A stretch of DNA of 7,180 bases. Origin: Parcubacteria group bacterium CG10_big_fil_rev_8_21_14_0_10_38_31 (GTDB lineage: Bacteria; Patescibacteriota; Minisyncoccia; GCA-002772825). The DNA lies in the NCBI GenBank assembly GCA_002772825.1, contig PFDM01000010.1, forward strand, positions 16,345 to 23,524. The letters are read 5' to 3'. The notes under the pieces were generated by a model, which was not told the DNA's origin, did no database searches, and saw nothing but the letters and a program-made list of their open reading frames with translations. How positions within the stretch are numbered: the stretch's first letter is position 1; each line of letters begins with the position of its first letter. Position numbers and translations under genes: made by a program. Of this stretch, positions 1-4,441 are shown piece after piece.

Positions 1-28
1 ATTATATCTATTTATACCCTTTTGTCAA
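1..28 (-). promoter_or_regulatory. Consensus sigma70-type promoter firing leftward out of the window
   Basis: On the minus strand a perfect -35 box TTGACA (23-28) is followed after 16 bases by a perfect -10 box TATAAT (1-6). Both hexamers match the housekeeping sigma consensus at every position. The transcription start would lie a few bases left of position 1, so this promoter serves a gene or stable RNA outside the window and not the carboxypeptidase, which ends upstream of it at position 86. It is the only promoter in the window with both boxes at full consensus, which suggests high expression. The product is not visible. Confidence 0.75.
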
Positions 29-55
29 GCACTCTTCTTAAATTCTAACTTGAAT

Positions 56-74
56 TGCAACACTCGGTGTTGCA
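56..74. other. Perfect 8-bp hairpin after the carboxypeptidase gene
   Basis: Arms 56-63 and 67-74 are exact reverse complements around the 3-base loop TCG. Read rightward, the hairpin is followed by a run of five T (77-81), as in an intrinsic terminator for plus-strand transcription. Read leftward, the direction of the upstream gene cluster, it has no T run after it. It may still stabilise or weakly terminate the leftward transcript, but its polarity points the other way. Confidence 0.55.
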
Positions 75-85
75 CATTTTTATAG

Positions 86-982
86 TTATTTAAGGCTTAT
101 ATAAGTAGCCTCCATTAGCTTCTTCATGTCTTCAAACCTCCCTTCCTGAGAGGAGCCAAGCACCACCGCTACCACAGGGTGCATAAAACCAGCATCAAAA
201 ACAACGGCTAAGTTGCCTCCCGCCAAGTCGGTGTATCCTGTCTTAGAAGCGAGGATACCAGAAACAGAAGCGGTCAAAATATTACTATTTACGATATTGT
301 GTCTTACTTCTTTAGAACTAACAGTAAGTGTCGGATACTGTGTCGCCTCCAAAACCTTTGGATTAGTTTTCAACACATAGGTAAAGAGCTTGGCCACATC
401 TTGAGCTGAGCCATAAGCACCCGGGATATAACTGTTTAGGTCAAGCCCTGTCTCATTAAGAAAATATGTTTGCTCTAAGCCAATCTCGTTTGCCATTTCA
501 TTCATCTTGTTTATAAAATTCTCTTTGTCCCCTCCGAAAGAAAATGCACTCACAGCCGAAGCGACAGCTAAGGCGCCGTCATTTGAAGACTTAACAACAG
601 TGAAGTCTAAGATATCAGAAAGCTTCCATCTCTCACCGACAAGTAAATTATCATCCCCTTCCCCACCTATCGCTTCTCCGTCTATCTCCACAATAGCACC
701 TGGGATTACTTCATTTAAAGCAACTAAAGCCGTCATCACCTTCACAAGAGAAGCCAGGGGAAGTTGAGTATTCTTATTAAATTCAAAGATTGGCTCACCT
801 TTTACAATGTCAAAGACATAGACCGCTTTCGCTTCAAGATTAAGCCCGACAAACGGATCTTTCCTTTCTATACGATAGGCATCACCATCGCTTACCTTAC
901 GGACAGGCAAAAGGAAAAACAAAGTAACAAAAACAAGCACGATTACAACAATGCCGATTATTATTTTATGAATTCGTTTCAT
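86..982 (-). CDS. D-alanyl-D-alanine carboxypeptidase (peptidase S11, low-molecular-mass PBP)
   Basis: This 298-residue protein trims the terminal D-Ala from peptidoglycan stem peptides, or is a related endopeptidase, on the outer face of the membrane. The three penicillin-binding motifs are in order and properly spaced: SxxK as S78-L-V-K81 (nucleophilic serine and general base), SxN as S132-S133-N134, and KTG at 247-249. The N-terminus MKRIHK followed by about 20 hydrophobic residues (7-26) is an uncleaved anchor or signal; no clear lipobox or signal-peptidase site was seen. The protein ends about 50 residues after KTG, so it lacks the C-terminal beta domain and amphipathic membrane helix of E. 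coli PBP5. The ATG lies inside the end of scpB (17-base overlap), so it is probably translated from the scpAB transcript; no ribosome binding site is visible. A dac gene near scpAB is also known in Bacillus (dacB). The family is sure; the exact substrate preference is not. Confidence 0.93.
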   Translation of the reverse strand: MKRIHKIIIGIVVIVLVFVTLFFLLPVRKVSDGDAYRIERKDPFVGLNLEAKAVYVFDIVKGEPIFEFNKNTQLPLASLVKVMTALVALNEVIPGAIVEIDGEAIGGEGDDNLLVGERWKLSDILDFTVVKSSNDGALAVASAVSAFSFGGDKENFINKMNEMANEIGLEQTYFLNETGLDLNSYIPGAYGSAQDVAKLFTYVLKTNPKVLEATQYPTLTVSSKEVRHNIVNSNILTASVSGILASKTGYTDLAGGNLAVVFDAGFMHPVVAVVLGSSQEGRFEDMKKLMEATYISLK

Positions 983-1697
983 TTATATTTAAACTTATAT
1001 TATTACTGCCCTCTTCTTTGACATAATCCGGGCTACCAACCGTATTATCTGTATGATTATTCTCAACCTCTTCTACTGTGCTTACCAAATCCTCTTCTTT
1101 GGCAACACTGGCCAGATCTTCCTCAAGTTCTTTAAACGTCTCGTCCATCTTCTTCTCCACCTCATGCATACCGATGACAGATTCTTCCATTTTCTCATTA
1201 AACTCTCTATACTCCGGCAAGTCATCTACCTTCCCTACACCAAGAAACTGCAAAAGCTCAAAACTCGGCCGATACAAAAAGGCTCGCCTGTCACTGGGGT
1301 TACTCACTCTCTCAATAAGCCCTCTTATCAAGAGGTTACGTAGTATAAAGCCGGAATTAACTCCTCTTATATAATCTATCTCCGCTTTTATAATCGGACC
1401 TTTATAGGCGATGATAGCAAGCGTCTCCACAGCCGCCGGAGAGAGCTTGGAGTCATATTCTTCTTTTGCCATCTCTCTTACCACATCACTCGCCTCAGGC
1501 GCCGTAGAAAGCATCACTAAATCATCTTTCCTCAAGAGTCTGATGCCTCGCCCGAGCGACTTTAGATTCTCCGTCAACTTCACAACCGCTTCTCCCACTT
1601 CAGCTTCTGCCACTTTCAAAAGGTTCGCCAAGCTCTTAATGCTCTGCGGTTCCCCCTTCATGAAAAGTATCGCTTCAATTTTATTTTCCAAATTCAT
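966..1697 (-). CDS. scpB: Segregation and condensation protein B
   Basis: ScpB is the winged-helix (kite) subunit that dimerises and binds the middle of ScpA in the SMC-ScpA-ScpB condensin, which organises and separates the chromosome. The 243-residue sequence shows the family start MNLENKIEAILF with tandem winged-helix domains. The hallmark second-domain stretch is at about 86-130: LSPAAVETLAIIAYKGPI, then an IRGV motif (110-113) and LIRGLIER (123-130). A final strand region ends with FLGVGKVDDLPEY (151-163). Residues 163-243 form an extended, strongly acidic, low-complexity tail (many E, then N/S/T rich), longer than in compact ScpB proteins. It follows scpA after an 81-base AT-rich gap and overlaps the carboxypeptidase start by 17 bases. 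There is no Shine-Dalgarno sequence before the ATG. Confidence 0.93.
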   Translation of the reverse strand: MNLENKIEAILFMKGEPQSIKSLANLLKVAEAEVGEAVVKLTENLKSLGRGIRLLRKDDLVMLSTAPEASDVVREMAKEEYDSKLSPAAVETLAIIAYKGPIIKAEIDYIRGVNSGFILRNLLIRGLIERVSNPSDRRAFLYRPSFELLQFLGVGKVDDLPEYREFNEKMEESVIGMHEVEKKMDETFKELEEDLASVAKEEDLVSTVEEVENNHTDNTVGSPDYVKEEGSNNISLNINETNS

Positions 1698-1705
1698 AAT
1701 GTCTT

Positions 1706-1751
1706 ATTATATTAAATTTACAATTAATATTTTTATCCTAAAATTATAACA
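1706..1751 (-). promoter_or_regulatory. Two candidate -10 boxes upstream of scpB
   Basis: In the scpA-scpB gap the minus strand carries an extended -10, TGT followed by perfect TATAAT (1743-1751), and a second TATAAT (1706-1711) that ends 8 bases before the scpB ATG. Neither has a convincing -35 box. The nearer box would give an almost leaderless scpB mRNA; the farther one would give a leader of roughly 40 bases with no ribosome binding site. The region is very AT-rich, so chance matches are likely. Confidence 0.35.
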
Positions 1752-1778
1752 TTTTATAACTTTAACTTATCATACACC

Positions 1779-2507
1779 CTACACCTTCACAATATCAATA
1801 TTCCCAAAATTATGCTCCTGTTCCACCAGCACCAACCCCCTCTTCACCAGCTCAAGCACCGCTAGGAAATTCACTATCACCTCGCCTTTCTCTTGCCCCT
1901 CTCTATTAAAATCATAAAAGCTCATCTTTATCCCCGCTTCTATTCTCCCCACAATATCTTTTATCTTCTCTTCCAAGCTAATAACTTTCTTTATCGCCGC
2001 CTCGGGGATTATCTCTTTAATAGGCAAGCTCACTAAGACTCTCTTCATCGCCTCAAACAGAGTTATCGTCTCCACACCCACGGGCTCTATAAATTCCGGC
2101 AAGATACCGGAGAACGGCTCCCTTCCACAGAGAACTTCTTTTCCAAACTTATCTTTGAGATGCTGACCCAACTCTTTCATCCTTCGATAGACGACAAGTC
2201 TCTCCTCAAGGTCACTGATGCTCTCCTCTTCCTCTTCAGTCAACTTCAAGCTCGGTAGAAGAGAGCGCGACTTCAAGAGCATAAGAGTGGAAGCCACAGC
2301 CAAGAAGCCGACCGCCTCATTTATAGGGAAATCTTTTAGATTCTTGATATACTCAAGGTATTTATCGGCAACATCAGTAAGCGAGACTTCGTTTATAGAT
2401 AGTTTATCAGCTTCAATAAGCTCAAGCAAAAGCTCAAAAGGACCCTCAAACTCCCCTGATTTTACTTTATAAGGTTGCCCTATGGGCTTCTCTGTATTTT
2501 CGTCCAT
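1779..2507 (-). CDS. scpA: Segregation and condensation protein A (kleisin)
   Basis: ScpA is the kleisin that bridges the two heads of the SMC dimer and carries ScpB. The 242-residue length is normal for the family. The N-terminal SMC-neck-binding domain starts with the signature FEGPFELLLELIEADKLSI (about 20-38; usual form FEGPLDLLL) and continues through DVADKYLEYI (45-54). A hydrophobic helix LAVASTLMLLKSRSLLP (69-85) follows, then an acidic linker (EEEEES, 91-96) leading to the ScpB-binding middle region. The C-terminal winged helix has the conserved VIVNFLAVLELVKRGLVLVEQ (210-230) and a final FGNIDIV. The ATG is the only sensible start because the conserved domain begins 20 residues in. 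A weak AAGG lies 3 bases before it, too close for an ordinary ribosome binding site. It is followed directly by scpB; no smc gene is in the window. Confidence 0.94.
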   Translation of the reverse strand: MDENTEKPIGQPYKVKSGEFEGPFELLLELIEADKLSINEVSLTDVADKYLEYIKNLKDFPINEAVGFLAVASTLMLLKSRSLLPSLKLTEEEEESISDLEERLVVYRRMKELGQHLKDKFGKEVLCGREPFSGILPEFIEPVGVETITLFEAMKRVLVSLPIKEIIPEAAIKKVISLEEKIKDIVGRIEAGIKMSFYDFNREGQEKGEVIVNFLAVLELVKRGLVLVEQEHNFGNIDIVKV

Positions 2508-2516
2508 ACGCCTTAA

Positions 2517-2525
2517 ATAATACCA
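2517..2525 (-). promoter_or_regulatory. Candidate extended -10 just upstream of scpA
   Basis: The minus strand reads TGG followed by TATTAT (2517-2522), a five-of-six match to TATAAT with the extended TGn element, and then 9 bases to the scpA ATG. A start site about 7 bases after the box would leave a leader of only 2-3 bases. No good -35 hexamer stands at 16-18 bases. The case rests mainly on the same layout recurring at other genes in this window. Confidence 0.4.
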
Positions 2526-2552
2526 TTTTCAGCTAAATTTACCAGTATTTTT

Positions 2553-2579
2553 CAACGGCTAAATAGACCTTAGCCGTTG
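2553..2579. other. Perfect 10-bp hairpin in the aspS-scpA spacer (scpA side)
   Basis: Arms 2553-2562 and 2570-2579 are exact reverse complements with a 7-base loop (2563-2569). On the plus strand a CTTTTT run (2580-2585) follows directly, giving an intrinsic-terminator shape for rightward transcription. On the minus strand, the direction of the operon, it is followed by AAAAATA and not by T residues. It may be an RNA stability or regulatory element of the aspS-scpA transcript, or a stop for antisense transcription. Confidence 0.6.
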
Positions 2580-2581
2580 CT

Positions 2582-2610
2582 TTTTCCGCAAGGTCTCACC
2601 TTGCGGAAAA
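2582..2610. other. Perfect 13-bp hairpin just after aspS
   Basis: Arms 2582-2594 and 2598-2610 are perfectly complementary around a 3-base loop, with a GC-rich core CCGCAAGGT/ACCTTGCGG and A/T ends. It starts 4 bases after the aspS stop codon. On both strands the T run comes before the stem and the A run after it, so it is not a classic intrinsic terminator in either direction. A 3-prime-end stabiliser or processing site for aspS mRNA is plausible. It stands 2 bases from the hairpin at 2553-2579. Confidence 0.6.
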
Positions 2611-2614
2611 CGTA

Positions 2615-3946
2615 TTATTCAGAAAGAAGATTATCAATCCTGTTTAGGTCCCGAGGGAAAAGAGTTGCCTCCTTCACATTCGCCAAATTAAGCAACTTAG
2701 CCGTAAGCCTCTCTAGTCCCATACCGAAACCGCCGTGTGGAGGCATACCGTATTTAAAAGCTTGCAGATAAAAACTAAATTTATTAGGATCTAAACCTTT
2801 GTTTTTTATAGAAGCGACCAATTTATCATACTCGTGGATACGCTGTCCTCCGGTGGTAACTTCAATTCCTTTGAAGAGTAGGTCAAAGCCATTTGCATAG
2901 CCCGGGTCTTTCTCATCTTCATATGTATACATCGGTCTTTTTGACAGGGGGAAATGCGTTATGAATATGAAGTCAGAGTTATGTTCTCTTTTCGCATATT
3001 CGGCAATCCACCTCTCATGTTGAGGCTCCAAGTCCGGTTCATTTGCGCAATCCACTCCGTGCTCTTTCTTTATTATCTCTTGTGCTTCCCTTAGCTTAAG
3101 AGCGGGGATTTTCTCTGGCACTTTAGGGACTTCTGCACCCAAAAGTTTAAATTCTTCACTGCTATTTTTCTTGAGCTCATCAAAAACATACGCAAGCATT
3201 CTTGTCTCCATTTCCATTATTTCCGTATGGTCTTTTATAAAACCCATTTCCATATCCAGACTCGTGTACTCGTTTAAATGTCGTGTGGTGCTATGTTTCT
3301 CCGCCCTATAGACATTGCCTGTGGCAAACACTTTCTCAAAGACGCCCACCATTATCTGTTTGTAAAACTGCGGGCTCTGCGCCAAATGAGCCGTATGCCC
3401 AAAGTAATCAAAGCTGAAAGAATTAGCTCCGCCTTCGGCGTCTTCCCCTATGATCTTAGGCACCTGAATCTCCACAAAATTCTCTCTCAAAAAGAAATCT
3501 CTGAAAGATTTTATTATATTAGACTGCACTTTGAAGACAGTTTTCTTCTTGTCATCGCGTAAAGTTAAAGGAAGATGGTTTAAGTACGTATCAAGGTTTA
3601 CTTCACTCCCCTTTTCAAATGGCAGTTCCTCCGCCCTTGATAAAACTTTAATATCCAAAACCTCTATCTCTACCGCCCCTAGCGGTTGGTCTTTGTTTAC
3701 CATCTTCTCCGGCCTTTTGTTTACAATCCCTTCCACTTCAACCACCCACTCTGGACGAACTTCGCCTCCCGCCTTATGCGCCTCTTCGTGGTTTGGTAAT
3801 ACCACCATCTGCACTATACCTGAAGCGTCACGAAGGTCTATGAATATAAGCTTGCCGTGGTCGCGCCTTATATCCACCCAACCGGAAAGGATGACCGTCT
3901 CCCCCACTTTATCCTTAATATCTTTAATTAATGTTCGTTGTTGCAT
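2615..3946 (-). CDS. aspS: Aspartyl-tRNA synthetase, short archaeal-type (possibly nondiscriminating)
   Basis: This class II enzyme charges tRNA-Asp with aspartate in the cytoplasm. The 443-residue length matches the archaeal/eukaryotic type; the GAD insertion and C-terminal extension of the roughly 590-residue bacterial form are absent. The N-terminal OB-fold anticodon-binding domain spans about 1-105 (GWVDIRRDHG at 22-31, LIFIDLRD at 33-40). The catalytic core has class II motif 1 ending in VPKII (162-166), the QSPQ segment (190-193), motif 2 with VYRAEKHSTTRHLNE (212-226, R214), and motif 3 GFGMGLERL (406-414, R413). The segment YGMPPHGG (399-406) is also typical of this type. H30 resembles nondiscriminating enzymes while K81 resembles discriminating ones, so tRNA specificity is open. 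It is probably first in the aspS-scpA-scpB-dac cluster. No ribosome binding site is visible; an extended -10 stands 7 bases before the ATG. Confidence 0.95.
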   Translation of the reverse strand: MQQRTLIKDIKDKVGETVILSGWVDIRRDHGKLIFIDLRDASGIVQMVVLPNHEEAHKAGGEVRPEWVVEVEGIVNKRPEKMVNKDQPLGAVEIEVLDIKVLSRAEELPFEKGSEVNLDTYLNHLPLTLRDDKKKTVFKVQSNIIKSFRDFFLRENFVEIQVPKIIGEDAEGGANSFSFDYFGHTAHLAQSPQFYKQIMVGVFEKVFATGNVYRAEKHSTTRHLNEYTSLDMEMGFIKDHTEIMEMETRMLAYVFDELKKNSSEEFKLLGAEVPKVPEKIPALKLREAQEIIKKEHGVDCANEPDLEPQHERWIAEYAKREHNSDFIFITHFPLSKRPMYTYEDEKDPGYANGFDLLFKGIEVTTGGQRIHEYDKLVASIKNKGLDPNKFSFYLQAFKYGMPPHGGFGMGLERLTAKLLNLANVKEATLFPRDLNRIDNLLSE

Positions 3947-3953
3947 AGACTTG

Positions 3954-3962
3954 ATTTTACCA
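3954..3962 (-). promoter_or_regulatory. Candidate extended -10 just upstream of aspS
   Basis: The minus strand reads TGG followed by TAAAAT (3954-3959), five of six matches to TATAAT with the extended TGn. It lies exactly 7 bases before the aspS ATG (3944-3946), so transcription would begin at or next to the start codon. The -35 position is poorly matched, which extended -10 promoters tolerate. No Shine-Dalgarno sequence competes with this reading. Confidence 0.45.
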
Positions 3963-4070
3963 TAAACAGAGGAAAATTAAAGCTTAGTTATCCCAATGGA
4001 CGATTGCCATAATTTTCTATAGCGTTTATAATTTTTATAAGCATTTCACGCTAGATTAACGTCAATTGCT

Positions 4071-4076
4071 TATAAT
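4071..4076 (+). promoter_or_regulatory. Candidate -10 box for the rightward small gene
   Basis: A perfect TATAAT stands on the plus strand in the 192-base divergent region, preceded by TTGCT but without a convincing -35 hexamer at 16-18 bases. It would give a leader of about 55 bases before the ATG at 4139. Upstream, 6-base arms TAGCGT (4020-4025) and ACGCTA (4048-4053) enclose a small AT hairpin (4026-4030 with 4036-4040), a possible operator. Between box and gene the 9-mer TAATTTTTA occurs twice, 10 bases apart. Confidence 0.35.
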
Positions 4077-4138
4077 TTAACAAAAACCAGGTCGAAAGTC
4101 ATAATTTTTACTAATTTTTAGCAATAACAATATATATT

Positions 4139-4372
4139 ATGTTTGGAATAGAAAAATTTTTCAGTGGGAACAAAGAAGAAAAGCCTGAGGAGGTAACAAA
4201 TGAAGCAGAAGAAGTATCTGCCGGAGAAATGACAGAAGAAACACCTAAAGAAGAAAAGTTACCAGCTTCTCTTGAATACCAAAAGGAAGTTGAACTTATG
4301 AAATCTCGCGAAGTAAATCCAGACGGAACCCTAAGAGTAGAAGCAGACGAAAAGATTGATAAAGCCGCCTAG
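4139..4372 (+). CDS. Small acidic protein of unknown function
   Basis: I do not recognise this 77-residue protein. It starts with a short hydrophobic, possibly helical patch, MFGIEKFF, followed by a long stretch rich in E, K, P and T (about residues 10-40) that looks disordered. A more ordered-looking part follows: LPASLEYQKEVELMKSREVN (41-60), then PDGTLRVEADEKIDKAA (61-77). By count it has 19 Glu and 3 Asp against 11 Lys/Arg, giving a net charge near -11. There is no cysteine, signal peptide or membrane segment, so it is probably cytoplasmic. The ATG is the only ATG, GTG or TTG start between the upstream in-frame stop and the coding stretch; no ribosome binding site is visible. It stands alone, divergent from aspS, and has a strong terminator 28 bases after its stop, which supports it as a real gene. 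Function cannot be inferred. Confidence 0.7.
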   Translation: MFGIEKFFSGNKEEKPEEVTNEAEEVSAGEMTEETPKEEKLPASLEYQKEVELMKSREVNPDGTLRVEADEKIDKAA

Positions 4373-4399
4373 CGCACAGATGTGCAGAAATAATCTTTC

Positions 4400-4433
4400 T
4401 AAAAATACCCCGATTAAAATCGGGGTATTTTTA
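4400..4433. terminator. Strong bidirectional intrinsic terminator
   Basis: A perfect 15-bp stem (4400-4414 with 4419-4433) with a 4-base loop has a CCCCGAT/ATCGGGG core flanked by AAAAATA on the left and TATTTTT on the right. It therefore reads as a stem followed by a T run on both strands. It lies 28 bases after the small rightward gene and 9 bases beyond the ABC transporter stop, serving two convergent genes. Confidence 0.92.
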
Positions 4434-4441
4434 ATAAATTA

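Noticed and set aside
507..1021. Plus-strand open frames opposite the carboxypeptidase and scpB genes
   Set aside because: They are Ser/Pro/Thr or Tyr/Phe-rich antisense shadows of well-supported minus-strand genes, with no recognisable domains.
3278..3965. Plus-strand open frames opposite aspS
   Set aside because: They lie wholly or almost wholly inside aspS, have no family features, and follow the composition expected of an antisense frame.
3947..4138. A tRNA or other structured RNA gene in the longest intergenic gap
   Set aside because: No cloverleaf arms, T-loop GTTCGA-type motif or GC-rich stems are present; the stretch is strongly AT-rich with only short hairpins.
4374..4385. GCACA-GA-TGTGC inverted repeat after the small acidic gene
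   Set aside because: The loop is too tight for a stable 5-bp stem and there is no T run; the strong terminator just downstream explains transcription end.
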